64,000 nucleotides of DNA from Sphaerisporangium sp040685555 (lineage in GTDB: Bacteria > Actinomycetota > Actinomycetes > Streptosporangiales > Streptosporangiaceae), in the NCBI RefSeq assembly GCF_040685555.1, contig NZ_JBFBIK010000003.1, positions 1-64,000 on the forward strand. Reading direction: 5' to 3'. Positions 32,672 through 41,573 of the stretch are shown piece after piece. Made by a program: the position numbers and the translations under genes. Position 1 is the first letter of the stretch. Every line of letters starts with the position of its first letter. The notes beneath the pieces were generated by a model. The model was not told the DNA's origin and searched no databases. It saw only the letters and a list, made by a program, of their open reading frames with translations.

Positions 32672-33267
32672 GCGGCCGACTTTCACGTGGTTCGAGCGAT
32701 CTACGTCGACGCCTCAGAACAAAGCAAGAGAAGCCACGCATCCTCATCGTCACCGAGGGCATCAACACGGAACCTCAGTATTTCAAGGGATTGGCCAAAG
32801 AGCTCCGGGCGACTGGCGTAGAGGTGTACAGGCTGCGCGTGGAAGGCATCGGCCGCGATCCGGAGAGAGTCGTGAAGAAGGCCGTGGCCATCGCGTCGGA
32901 GGCTCCCGCCGGCGACGAGTACGAACATGTATGGTGCGTGGTCGACGTGGACGACCACGAGACTCTCGAAAAGGCGATTTCCGCAGCCAAACACGCATCC
33001 ATCAAGGTCGCCATCAGCAATCCCTGTTTCGAGGTGTGGCTGCTCTGGCACTTCGCCGACCACCGCTCACATGCCAGCCAGAGCATTCTGAGGAGAAGAC
33101 TGAGGGATTTCGGCGTTCACGACAAGAACCTGCCAGAAAATTTTCCCTATTCGAATTACAGGTCAGCGACGGTACGCGCCGACACATACAGCGCTAGCAA
33201 TGACTACGAGGTGCCTGCCAACCCGGGCAGCTCGGTAGGGAAATTAGCCCGGATGCTCGGCCTGTAG
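32668..33267 (+). CDS. RloB/AbiLii-like protein (Toprim-like nuclease candidate)
   Basis: A 199-residue basic protein with the RloB signature: KPRILIVTEGINTEPQYFKG (conserved Glu in the first strand), WCVVDVDDHE (acidic cluster on the next strand) and ISNPCFEVWLLWHF. These positions match a Toprim-like acidic metal site, so it is likely the nuclease arm of the RloA/RloB defence pair. It overlaps the ATPase stop as GTGA. Confidence 0.88.
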   Translation: MSGRLSRGSSDLRRRLRTKQEKPRILIVTEGINTEPQYFKGLAKELRATGVEVYRLRVEGIGRDPERVVKKAVAIASEAPAGDEYEHVWCVVDVDDHETLEKAISAAKHASIKVAISNPCFEVWLLWHFADHRSHASQSILRRRLRDFGVHDKNLPENFPYSNYRSATVRADTYSASNDYEVPANPGSSVGKLARMLGL

Positions 33268-33403
33268 GGCGGTGATCGCGACCTCGGCTCGTCGTGTTCA
33301 CGTCGGTTCTCGGCATGCAGGTGCTGTGGGTTCGGCTCTGGTGGCGCAGGCATGGACACCGAGTTCGTGATGGTCTGGCTCGTTGGAAATCAGTGGAGAG
33401 TTC

Positions 33404-34054
33404 GTGAGCGTCAATGTTGAGCGTCTCAGGGAGGTCGGCGTGGTCCTGTCGGCTGACGAATACGGCGAGGAGTTCGGCGCCGCGTTCGAGGCGGCCACGG
33501 GGTCGCTGTGGAAGCTGGAGCGGGCGCAGAGTTTCTATGAGCCTGACGTGGCGAGCTGGCGGGCCATGATGGACGGCGACTGGGACAGGGCGCTGGCACT
33601 CGCGGCCGAGATGGGCGCGGCGTTGAAGGGCTTCTACGGTGCGCGGCCCGCCGTCCATCGGGTCAGAATCGCCGAGCGGCCGTTCACGCCCTACCTGCAA
33701 TGGGAGATGCACCTTCTGGCGGCCAGGGTGGGAGCGGGAGAGCGGATCCGGGTGGTCCCGGCGGAGGCCGTGCGCGACCTGGAGCCACTGCCTGAGCTAT
33801 TGGTCTTGTCGGACTCCCTCCTGTACGAGGTGCTGTACGACAATGTCGGCGGGCACCTCGGCGGTCGACGGGTCACCGACCCTGCGGTGGTCGGGCCGTG
33901 GCTGGAGCTGGTCAGGGGTCTGTACGAGCGCGGCGAGGAGTTGCTCACCTTCCACGAGCGCGAGATCGCGCCGCTGCCCCCGCCCCGGATCACCGACGAG
34001 ATGCGCGACGCGCTTCCCGATTACGGCTCCCATACCGAAACGTTCAAGGGCTAG
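33404..34054 (+). CDS. DUF6879 family protein
   Basis: A 216-residue acidic protein. KLERAQSFYEPDVASWRAMM, VHRVRIAERPFTPYLQWEMH and the Leu/Asp-rich VLSDSLLYEVLYDN segment match DUF6879, whose members accompany XRE/DUF5753 regulators in actinomycetes. No activity is known. The start is GTG 33404, with GGAGAG just upstream; a TTG at 33383 is possible. No regulator of its own is beside it, though the WhiJ-like set is 4 kb away. Confidence 0.78.
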   Translation: MSVNVERLREVGVVLSADEYGEEFGAAFEAATGSLWKLERAQSFYEPDVASWRAMMDGDWDRALALAAEMGAALKGFYGARPAVHRVRIAERPFTPYLQWEMHLLAARVGAGERIRVVPAEAVRDLEPLPELLVLSDSLLYEVLYDNVGGHLGGRRVTDPAVVGPWLELVRGLYERGEELLTFHEREIAPLPPPRITDEMRDALPDYGSHTETFKG

Positions 34055-34334
34055 CGCGCACACTAGGAACGCCTGGTGGGCCGCCGACCATGTCCTCTCG
34101 GATGGCGTGTCCCCCCGCGCGGGTACGCCTGGCGGGTGACCTGCGGACGCCGGAGCAGCTCAGCGTGGTGGACCTGCGGGGCATGCCGCAGCGGCAGGCG
34201 GAGGCGACGTTCCTCGGCGTGTTCGCCAAACGGCCGGTCAGCCCGCCGCCGATCAGGATGACCACCTCCCGTCGCGGTGCTCATGGCGTTCGCCCTGGCG
34301 GAGAAGCACGGCCTGGCGCGCCTGATCCGCCTGC
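34055..34334. other. Region with decayed coding-like segments
   Basis: Two short plus-strand stretches look like protein code without a whole gene: around 34125-34265 (RTPEQLSVVDLRGMPQRQAE..., PPPIRMTTS) and around 34275-34340 (VLMAFALAEKHGLARLIRLP) in another frame. They may be the remains of one gene with frame damage. I do not recognise the family. Confidence 0.3.
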
Positions 34335-35321
34335 CTACGGCGGTGGCGTACCTGAGGACGGACGGATGCTCAAGCGGAACAGGCGGTCCCAGTCCGCGAG
34401 GAAGCGTTCCAGGCCGTACCGCGTGAGGGCGGAGGCGCGCGCGGCCTTGCCCGCCTGCCGCGCGCGCGGCGGATCGTCCGCGAAGGCCTGTAGCGCGTCG
34501 ACCAGCGTGGCCGGGCGCGTCGAGACCACCCCGGCCTCCGGTGGCACGGCCTCGACGGCCTCCGTGGTCGCGAGCGCGACGACCGGCATCCCGAGGAGCA
34601 TCGCCTCGATCAGGGACAACCCGAGCGAGGTCCACCGGTAGGGATGCAGGTAGACCCGGCGCCGCGCGAGCTCGGCGTGCATCCGGCCCTGCGGCAGATC
34701 CTCGAAGACGCCGAGCCGACCGGCCGTACCCAGGTCGGCGGGAAGGCCGGTTACCTTCATGCCGAAGACGTCGAGCGGGACGGCCGCCGCGAAGCCGGGT
34801 AGCAGGTCGGTGCCGGCCACCCGGCGGCGGCGGATGGGCTCGTTGACGACCACGCCCGCGCGTGCCAGCTCGCCCGTGTAGCGGTAGCCCGGGTCGACGA
34901 CCCCGTGCTCGATCACGTGGAGGGGGGCCAGGCCAGAGTCCCAGAACAGCGCGTTGAAGTGGGTGACGTGGACCAGGGGGATGTCGTCGCGGCCCGCCAG
35001 CGGATGCCGGGTGTGCGGGACGTCTCCGGCCGGGGTGTTGTGCTCGACGTAGACCGCAGGCACGTCCCGGCCGGGGCGGCGGCCGGTCCAGCGCTCCGCC
35101 AGCTCGATCTCGTGTGGCCGCTGCAGTACGACCACGTCGAACTCCTCGCGGGCGAGGCGTCCGCACGGCACCTCGCGCACGGTGCCGGGCCAGGGGTACG
35201 TCCTCGCCCGCCCACGGCCGTCGGGACAGCGGCCGGGCGTCAGTGGCACGACGTAGTCGTGGGCGCCCTGGACGAACGCGGTGGCCCACGACCCGTGCAC
35301 GTGCCAGAACAGGATCCTCAT
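34335..35321 (-). CDS. Glycosyltransferase (GT4-like, GT-B fold)
   Basis: A 328-residue GT-B enzyme: MRILFWHVHGSW N-terminus, VYVEHNTPAGD, VVVNEPIRRR, and the donor-site region YLHPYRWTSLGLSLIEAMLLGMPVVAL (EX7E-like: E in IEAML). It overlaps the upstream gmhB-like gene by ATGA and diverges from the main glycan cluster, with which it likely works by adding a sugar to the same polymer. Confidence 0.85.
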   Translation of the reverse strand: MRILFWHVHGSWATAFVQGAHDYVVPLTPGRCPDGRGRARTYPWPGTVREVPCGRLAREEFDVVVLQRPHEIELAERWTGRRPGRDVPAVYVEHNTPAGDVPHTRHPLAGRDDIPLVHVTHFNALFWDSGLAPLHVIEHGVVDPGYRYTGELARAGVVVNEPIRRRRVAGTDLLPGFAAAVPLDVFGMKVTGLPADLGTAGRLGVFEDLPQGRMHAELARRRVYLHPYRWTSLGLSLIEAMLLGMPVVALATTEAVEAVPPEAGVVSTRPATLVDALQAFADDPPRARQAGKAARASALTRYGLERFLADWDRLFRLSIRPSSGTPPP

Positions 35322-35911
35322 CGAGGGCCTCGAACCTGGAGGCGCCCGGCTTCAGCCGTGGGAAGTAAGCCGGGCGCGCGACACGCGCTCAGCGCCATCT
35401 CCACGGCGAGGCCCAGGTCGGCGGCGACCTCCCAGGCCGCGGCCACCTCCGCGGGCAGCGTCTGGGCCGTCGGCACCAGGATGCCCCGCGCTCCGGCGGC
35501 GCGGGCGGCCTGCATGTCACGGCCGATGTCCCCGATGACGACGCAGTACTCGGGCCGGACGCCGAGGGTGGCCGCGGCGCGCAGGATGAGGCCGGGCGCG
35601 GGCTTGCGGCACGGGCATCCGTCCGCCTCGTCGTGCGGGCACACCGCCCAGACGTCGAACGGCCCGAGAAGCTCCTCCACGCGCGCGTTGACGGCCGCGA
35701 GCGCGGCGGGAGCTATCAGGCCCCTGGCGACGCCCGACTGGTTGCTCACGACGCCGACCGGCACGGCGGCCTCGCGCAGCCGGTCCAGCGCCTCGCGGGC
35801 TCCGGGCACGGCCTCCACGCGTGCGGGCTCGGCGTTGTACGGGACGTCCTCGATCAGCGTGCCGTCACGGTCGAACAGCACCGCGGCGGGCGCGTGGTCC
35901 ATGCTCGGCAA
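35318..35911 (-). CDS. gmhB: D-glycero-D-manno-heptose 1,7-bisphosphate phosphatase (GmhB-like, HAD-IIIA)
   Basis: A 197-residue HAD phosphatase with LFDRDGTLIED (DxD), VVSNQSGVARGL, the Zn-binding CPHDEADGCPCRKPAPG typical of GmhB and histidinol phosphatase, and VVIGDIGRDMQAA. In the heptose route it removes the 7-phosphate from heptose 1,7-bisphosphate between the two HldE steps. Its gene is divergent from, and 178 bases away from, the cluster that encodes GmhA and HldE. A TTG at 35911 is best placed relative to GGGAGG; ATG 35902 is the alternative. Confidence 0.88.
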   Translation of the reverse strand: MPSMDHAPAAVLFDRDGTLIEDVPYNAEPARVEAVPGAREALDRLREAAVPVGVVSNQSGVARGLIAPAALAAVNARVEELLGPFDVWAVCPHDEADGCPCRKPAPGLILRAAATLGVRPEYCVVIGDIGRDMQAARAAGARGILVPTAQTLPAEVAAAWEVAADLGLAVEMALSACRAPGLLPTAEAGRLQVRGPR

Positions 35912-36089
35912 GCGGCACCTCCCCACGCGTTGGCTACCCGGGCTACATGACGACAAAACCCCGCCATCTGCTACGTAGCGTGACAAAGTTCAAGATTCCC
36001 ACCTCTCTACCTCGACTTATACGCAAAGCCGCGTTTGGCAGCCGCTCCTGTCGGTAACCAGACTCCCGCGGCCCAACGGAGGTAAGCCG

Positions 36090-37760
36090 ATGCGGTTTCT
36101 GGGGATCAACGCCATATTTCATGATCCGGCAGCGGCCTTGGTCGTGGACGGAGAGGTCGTAGCGGCCGCGGAGGAGGAGCGGTTCAGCCGCCGCAAGCAT
36201 GGCAAGCGCCCGGTGCCCTTCTCGGCGTGGGAACTGCCCGAGCGGGCGGCCGCGTGGTGCCTGGAGCAGGCCGGGCTGCGGCCCGAGGACCTGGACGGCG
36301 TCGCCTACTCCTACGACCCGGAGCTGGTGCGGCTCGACCTCGCGAATCCCGCCGAGCACGGGCTGGACGAGAACTGGGAAGAGCTCCGCACGACCTACGC
36401 GCGCCGCGCCCCGGCGTTCCTCGCCACGGCCCTGCCGGGCCTGGACTCCGCGCAGGTCCGCTACGTGCCCCACCACGTGGCCCACGCCGCGTCCGCCGGG
36501 CTGGCCGCGCCGTACCGCAACTCGGCCGTGCTGGTCTGCGACGGCCGGGGCGAGGCCGTGTCCCACCTGGCAGGGCACTACCGGGACGGCGAGCTGACCG
36601 TCCTCGCCGCCCAAGAGCTGCCCCACTCGCTCGGGCTGATGTACGAGGAGGTCACCGCGCACCTCGGCTTCCTGCGGTCCAGCGACGAGTACAAGGTGAT
36701 GGCGCTCGCGGCGTACGGCGAGCCACGCCACCTCGGCGCGCTGCGGGAGCTCATCTACACGACCGGCGACGGCGGGTTCCGCGTCGAGCCGATCGACTGG
36801 AGCGGCTACGCCAAGGCGCTCAGCCGGAACGACCACGCGGCGGAGGACCGCTGGACGGCCGACCATGCCGACCTCGCCGCCAGCGTCCAGGCCCGCCTGG
36901 AGGAGGTGCTCCTGGAGCTCGCCGGGTGGCTGCACGAGCGTACGAAGGAGCGGTGCCTCACGATGGCCGGAGGCGTCGCGCTCAACTGCGTGGCCAACAC
37001 CCGGCTGCTGCACGAGGGACCGTTCGACGGGATCTGGGTGCAGCCTGCGGCGGGCGACTCGGGCACCGCGCTCGGCGGCGCGCTGTACCTGTCGCAGCTG
37101 CACGGGGAGCCGGTGGCGCCGATGACCGGCGCCGACCTCGGCAGGGGATGGGACGACGAGGAGCTGGCCGCGTGGCTCACGGCCGCGCAGGTCCCGTACC
37201 GGCGGCCCGCCGACCTGGCGGAGGCGGTGGCCGCCGAGCTGGCCGCCGACCGCGTCGTCGCGTGGTTCCAGGGACGCTCTGAGTACGGCCCGCGCGCGCT
37301 CGGGCGCCGCTCGCTGCTCGCCCACCCCGGGCGGGCCGCCAACACCGAGCGGCTCAACGCCGTGAAGGGACGCGAGCAGTTCCGCCCGATCGCCCCGATG
37401 GTGCTCGCCGAGCGCGCTCCCGAGATCTTCGAGCGTGGCCCCCTGCCGAGCCCGTACATGCTGTTCGTCCACGACGTGCGGCCCGAGTGGCGCGAGCGGA
37501 TCCCCGCCGTCCTGCACACCGACGGGACGGCACGCGTCCAGACCGTGGACCCGGGCACCGATCCGCTGCTCGCCCGGCTGCTCGACGCGTTCTGCGCCCG
37601 CACCGGGCTTCCCGTGCTGGTCAACACCAGCCTCAACACCGCGAGCCGGCCCATGGTGGACGACCCGCGTGACGCCTTGGAGTGCTTCGGCTCCTCGCCG
37701 GTGGACGTGCTCGCCATCGGGCCGTACCTCGTGCGCCGGGGGGAGGTGTTCGCCTCATGA
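36090..37760 (+). CDS. Carbamoyltransferase (NodU/CmcH family)
   Basis: A 556-residue protein: an N-terminal ASKHA-type domain (FLGINAIFHDPAAALVVDGE, AAAEEERFSRRKHGKRP, PHHVAHAASAG, DGRGEAVSH) and a C-terminal YrdC-like domain (GRSEYGPRALGRRSLLAHP, VKGREQFRPIAPMV, NTSLNTASRPMVDDP). Family members use carbamoyl phosphate and ATP to carbamoylate hydroxyl groups of sugars or antibiotics. As first gene of the plus-strand glycan operon it probably decorates a heptose or other sugar. A GGAGG site precedes the ATG. Confidence 0.93.
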   Translation: MRFLGINAIFHDPAAALVVDGEVVAAAEEERFSRRKHGKRPVPFSAWELPERAAAWCLEQAGLRPEDLDGVAYSYDPELVRLDLANPAEHGLDENWEELRTTYARRAPAFLATALPGLDSAQVRYVPHHVAHAASAGLAAPYRNSAVLVCDGRGEAVSHLAGHYRDGELTVLAAQELPHSLGLMYEEVTAHLGFLRSSDEYKVMALAAYGEPRHLGALRELIYTTGDGGFRVEPIDWSGYAKALSRNDHAAEDRWTADHADLAASVQARLEEVLLELAGWLHERTKERCLTMAGGVALNCVANTRLLHEGPFDGIWVQPAAGDSGTALGGALYLSQLHGEPVAPMTGADLGRGWDDEELAAWLTAAQVPYRRPADLAEAVAAELAADRVVAWFQGRSEYGPRALGRRSLLAHPGRAANTERLNAVKGREQFRPIAPMVLAERAPEIFERGPLPSPYMLFVHDVRPEWRERIPAVLHTDGTARVQTVDPGTDPLLARLLDAFCARTGLPVLVNTSLNTASRPMVDDPRDALECFGSSPVDVLAIGPYLVRRGEVFAS

Positions 37761-38704
37761 TCACCGTCGTGATCCCCACCATCGGCCGGCCGAGCCTGAA
37801 CCGGACCCTGGCCGCGCTCGCGCCGGACCTCGACATCATCGTGGTGGACGACCGTCCCCGGTTCCGCCCGCCGCTCAAGGTTCCGGACGGCGTCCGGGTG
37901 CTGCGCACCTGCGGGCGGGGGCCCGCCGCCGCGAGGAACCTCGGCTGGCGAGCTGCCGGGACGCCGTGGATCGCCTTCCTCGACGACGACGTGATGCCGC
38001 TGCCCGGATGGAAGGAAGCACTGCTCACCGACCTCGCCGACCTTCCCGAGGACGTCGCCGGGTGCCAGGGACGCCTGGAGGTGCGGCTGCCCCCCTGGCG
38101 GCGGCCCACCGACGCCGAGCGGAACACGGCCGGCCTGATGGAAGCGGGCTGGGTCACAGCCGACATGGCCTACCGCCGGTCCGCGCTGGAGGCCGCCGGC
38201 GGCTTCGACGAGCGCTTCCCGCACGCCTACCGCGAGGACGCCGACCTCGCGCTGCGGCTGCTCAAGGCGGGCTACGGGCTCGCCAAGGGAAGGCGCGTCA
38301 CCAGCCACCCGATCCGCGACGACGGCTTTTGGACCAGCGTGCGCGCCCAGCGGGGCAACGCCGACGACGCGCTGATGCGGCGGCTCCACGGGACGGGCTG
38401 GCGGGCCGCAGTCGGAGGCGTTCCCGGCCGCCTGGCCCAGCACACCGTGACCACCGCGCTGGGGCTCGCGTCATGTGCCCTGCTCACGGCCGCGGCCGTC
38501 CGCCGGCGGGACCGGCGCCTTCCCGCTCTCGGCGTGGCCGCCGGGGTGGCCTGGCTCGTGCTCACCGCCGAGTTCCTCTGGGCTCGGCTCGCTCCCGGAC
38601 CCCGTACTCCTGAGGAGATCCTGCGGATGGCCGTGACCAGCGTGATCATCCCACCCGTGGCCTGCGCGCACCGCCTCCGTGGAGAACTGCGGGTGCGCCG
38701 GTGA
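37757..38704 (+). CDS. Glycosyltransferase family 2 with C-terminal membrane segment
   Basis: A 315-residue GT2: ITVVIPTIGRPSLNRTLAAL, a DDD metal motif in IAFLDDDVMP, and AYREDADLALRLLKAG (acceptor-base ED). The last ~80 residues include one or two hydrophobic helices (ALGLASCALLTAAA; LGVAAGVAWLVLTAEFLW), so it acts at the membrane. ATGA overlap with the carbamoyltransferase gene and GTGA with the next gene show one operon. Confidence 0.9.
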   Translation: MITVVIPTIGRPSLNRTLAALAPDLDIIVVDDRPRFRPPLKVPDGVRVLRTCGRGPAAARNLGWRAAGTPWIAFLDDDVMPLPGWKEALLTDLADLPEDVAGCQGRLEVRLPPWRRPTDAERNTAGLMEAGWVTADMAYRRSALEAAGGFDERFPHAYREDADLALRLLKAGYGLAKGRRVTSHPIRDDGFWTSVRAQRGNADDALMRRLHGTGWRAAVGGVPGRLAQHTVTTALGLASCALLTAAAVRRRDRRLPALGVAAGVAWLVLTAEFLWARLAPGPRTPEEILRMAVTSVIIPPVACAHRLRGELRVRR

Positions 38705-39819
38705 CCGGGACCGTTCTTGTGGCGAGGCTCGACAACGCGGGCGACGTCCTGCTGGCCGGGCCGGCGATCCGGGCGGTCGCGGCGGGGGCCAGGGAAGTGG
38801 TACTGCTCACCGGCCCGCACGGCGGCGCCGCCGCCCAGTTGCTGCCCGGCGTCGACCAGGTGCTGCAATGGCGTGCCCCGTGGATCGACCCCGACCCGCT
38901 GCCGCTGAAACGCCCCCATGTGGACCGGCTCGTCTCCCTGGTCGAGAAGACCGCCCCCGAGCTGGCCCTGATCTTCACGTCGTTCCACCAGTCGTCGCTG
39001 CCGCTGGCCCTGCTGCTGCGCCTCGCGGGCGTCCCCCGGATCGCCGCGATCAGCGAGGACTACCCCGGGTCGCTGCTCGACGTCAGGCACATCGTGGACG
39101 AGACCGTCGACGTGCCCGAGGCCGTGCGCATGCTCGACCTGGCACGTGCCGCCGGGTTCGAGCTGCCTTCCGGCGACGACGGCGCGCTCGCCGTGCGCCG
39201 TCCCCTGCCCTCGGTGCACCAGTTCACCGGGCCGCCCGGCTACGTGGTCGTCCACCCCGGCACCTCGGCGCCCGCGCGGGCGTGGCCCGCGGACCTGCAC
39301 GCCAAGACGGTGCGGGACCTGGTGTTCGCGGGGGCGCGCGTGGTCGTGACCGGGGATCCGGACGAGCAGGCGCTGACCGCCCAGGTCGCCGGGGCGTACG
39401 GCTCCGACCTCGGCGGGGTCACCACCTTTCCCGAGCTCGCGGCCGTGCTCGCCGGAGCGGCGGTGGTCGTGGTCGCCAACACCGGCCCCGCCCACCTGGC
39501 CGCGGCGGTCGGCACGCCCGTGATCAGCCTGTTCGCCCCCGTCGTGCCCTCGGAGCGCTGGGCGCCGTACCGCGTGCCGGTCGTGCTGCTGGGCGACCAG
39601 GAGGCCCCCTGCCGGGGGAGCAGGGCGCGCGTGTGCCCGGTGCCCGGCCATCCCTGCCTGTCGTCCGTGACCAGCGAGCAGGTCGTCGACACCGTCCTCG
39701 ATCTGATGTCCCGGCGGTTCGAAGCGCGATCGCGTGCCAAGGCCGGGGGCGCGAACACCAACGGGGGCGGGCCGGGCCACGCGGCGAGTTCGAGCGGCGT
39801 CAAGGAGGGAGCGCGATGA
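38701..39819 (+). CDS. Glycosyltransferase family 9 (heptosyltransferase-like) I
   Basis: A 372-residue GT-B enzyme of the GT9 family: VLVARLDNAGDVLLAGPAIR at the N-terminus, VVHPGTSAPARAWPA and VANTGPAHLAAAVGTPVISLFAP in the donor-binding half. GT9 enzymes typically use ADP-heptose, which fits the hldE, gmhA and gmhB genes alongside. A Cys-containing segment (PCRGSRARVCPVPGHPC) near the C-terminus is often seen in GT9 proteins. GTG start within the upstream stop. Confidence 0.9.
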   Translation: MTGTVLVARLDNAGDVLLAGPAIRAVAAGAREVVLLTGPHGGAAAQLLPGVDQVLQWRAPWIDPDPLPLKRPHVDRLVSLVEKTAPELALIFTSFHQSSLPLALLLRLAGVPRIAAISEDYPGSLLDVRHIVDETVDVPEAVRMLDLARAAGFELPSGDDGALAVRRPLPSVHQFTGPPGYVVVHPGTSAPARAWPADLHAKTVRDLVFAGARVVVTGDPDEQALTAQVAGAYGSDLGGVTTFPELAAVLAGAAVVVVANTGPAHLAAAVGTPVISLFAPVVPSERWAPYRVPVVLLGDQEAPCRGSRARVCPVPGHPCLSSVTSEQVVDTVLDLMSRRFEARSRAKAGGANTNGGGPGHAASSSGVKEGAR

Positions 39820-41018
39820 GGATCGCCCTGGTGTCCGAGCACGCCAACCCGCTGGCCGCGGTCGGCGGGGTGGACGCGGGCGGGCAGAACGTCCACGTCG
39901 CGGGCCTGGCCGCCGCGCTCGCCACGCTCGGGCACAAGGTGAGGGTCTACACGCGGCGCACGGACAAGGACGAGCCCGTCATGGCCCCGCTGGCACCGGG
40001 AGTGACCGTCGAGCACGTGCCCGCCGGGCCGCCGGAGCCGGTGCCCAAGGACGAGTTGCTGCCCCACATGCCCGCCTTCGCCGCCTACCTGGCACGGCGC
40101 TGGGAGACCGAACGGCCCGACGTGGCGCACGCCCACTTCTGGATGAGCGGGATGGCCACGCTCACGGCGGCCGGCGAGCTGGGCATACCGGTCGTCCAGA
40201 CGTTTCACGCGCTCGGCACGGTCAAACGGCGCTGGCAGGGCACGGCCGACACCAGCCCGCCGAGCCGCGTCGCCATCGAGTACGACATCGGGCAGCGCGC
40301 GTCCGCGGTCATCGCCACCTGCGGCGACGAGGTCAAGGAGCTCACGGCGATGGGCGTGCCCATCGAGCGCGTCGCAGTCGTCCCCTGCGGCGTCGACCTG
40401 GCGCTTTTCCGCCCCGACGGTCCCATCATGCGGCACGCCGACCAGAACGGGTACGTGCGGATCCTCAGCATCGGCAGGCTCGTCCCCCGCAAGGGCGTCG
40501 ACACCATCATCGAGGCGCTGCGGCACGTGCCGGGAGCGCAGCTGATCGTCGCGGGCGGCGAGCCCGGCGACGACGAGGTGCTGCGGCTCGGCAGGCTGGC
40601 CACCGCGTCCGGCCTGGACGGACGGGTGCGCCTGATCGGCAGCGTCGACCGCGCGGACGTACCCGCGCTGATGCGGTCCGTGCAGGTCGTGGTCACCACC
40701 CCGTGGTACGAGCCGTTCGGCATGGTGCCGCTGGAGGCGATGGCCTGCGGGGTCTCGGTCGTCGCGTCGGCGGTCGGGGGCCACCTGGACACGGTGGCCG
40801 GCTGCGGCATCCTGGTGCCCCCGCGCCGCCCCCGGGTGCTCGCCGAGGTGCTGCGCGACCTGCTCGCCCGGCCCGACCTCCGTACCTCGCTCGCCACCGC
40901 CGGGGTGCGGCGCGCGCGGTCGAGGTACGGCTGGTCGCACGTGGCCGCCCAGACCGAGTCGGTTTACCGCAGCCTGATCGGCGACCGCCTGAACAGGCTC
41001 GCCACGGCGGGAGGTTGA
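39816..41018 (+). CDS. Glycosyltransferase family 4
   Basis: A 400-residue retaining GT-B enzyme, close in layout to GlgA/MshA-like proteins: MRIALVSEHANPLAAVGGVDAGGQ with the Gly-rich loop, AHAHFWMSGM, RILSIGRLVPRKGVDTII, and TPWYEPFGMVPLEAMACG (EX7E). It adds a sugar from a nucleotide donor. ATGA overlap with the GT9 gene. The frame upstream is also open, but only as overlap with the GT9 gene. Confidence 0.92.
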   Translation: MRIALVSEHANPLAAVGGVDAGGQNVHVAGLAAALATLGHKVRVYTRRTDKDEPVMAPLAPGVTVEHVPAGPPEPVPKDELLPHMPAFAAYLARRWETERPDVAHAHFWMSGMATLTAAGELGIPVVQTFHALGTVKRRWQGTADTSPPSRVAIEYDIGQRASAVIATCGDEVKELTAMGVPIERVAVVPCGVDLALFRPDGPIMRHADQNGYVRILSIGRLVPRKGVDTIIEALRHVPGAQLIVAGGEPGDDEVLRLGRLATASGLDGRVRLIGSVDRADVPALMRSVQVVVTTPWYEPFGMVPLEAMACGVSVVASAVGGHLDTVAGCGILVPPRRPRVLAEVLRDLLARPDLRTSLATAGVRRARSRYGWSHVAAQTESVYRSLIGDRLNRLATAGG

Positions 41019-41021
41019 GCC

Positions 41022-41573
41022 ATGCACCCACATCTCTCGCGCCTGAGCGCCGCGCTGTCCGCCGTGAACGCCGACACCCCGAAGATCTACATCTGGGGCC
41101 GCAAGCTGGCGAAGGTGCTGTCCGGCGGGGGACGGCTGCTCGCCTGCGGCAACGGCGGCTCGGCGGCCGAGGCGCAGCACCTGACGGCCGAGCTGGTGGG
41201 CCGCTTCCGCACCGACCGCCGCCCGTACGCGGCCATCCCCCTGCACGCCGACACCTCGACGTCGACCGCGATCGCCAACGACTTCGGCGCCGAGGAGGTG
41301 TACGCCCGCCAGGTACGGGCGCACGGGCGCCCCGGCGACGTGCTGTTCTGCCTCTCCACCAGCGGGGCCAGCGAGAACGTCCTCGCGGCGGCCGGCGCGG
41401 GCCGGGCGGGAGGGCTCATCACCTGGGCGCTGACCGGCCCGGCCCCGAACCCTCTGGCCGGGCTGTGCGACGACGCGCTCTCTGTCCCCTCACCGGACAA
41501 CGCGACCGTTCAGGAGGTCCACCTCGCGGTCATCCACATGCTCTGCGACGTGCTCGACGGGTCCGGGGAATGA
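41022..41573 (+). CDS. gmhA: Phosphoheptose isomerase (GmhA-like SIS protein)
   Basis: A 183-residue SIS-domain protein with LLACGNGGSAAEAQHLTAEL, the substrate loop of GmhA/DiaA, HADTSTSTAIANDFG, and CLSTSGASENV. GmhA converts sedoheptulose 7-phosphate to heptose 7-phosphate. It precedes hldE with ATGA overlap. DiaA-type replication proteins share the fold, but the setting points to heptose. Confidence 0.88.
   Translation: MHPHLSRLSAALSAVNADTPKIYIWGRKLAKVLSGGGRLLACGNGGSAAEAQHLTAELVGRFRTDRRPYAAIPLHADTSTSTAIANDFGAEEVYARQVRAHGRPGDVLFCLSTSGASENVLAAAGAGRAGGLITWALTGPAPNPLAGLCDDALSVPSPDNATVQEVHLAVIHMLCDVLDGSGE

Noticed and set aside
33268..33403. Short frames between RloB and the DUF6879 gene
   Set aside because: No start with a ribosome site and no family resemblance.
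38679..41018. A 779-codon frame upstream of the GT4 gene
   Set aside because: Its first 379 codons are an out-of-frame reading of the GT9 gene; the GT4 start is ATG 39816.
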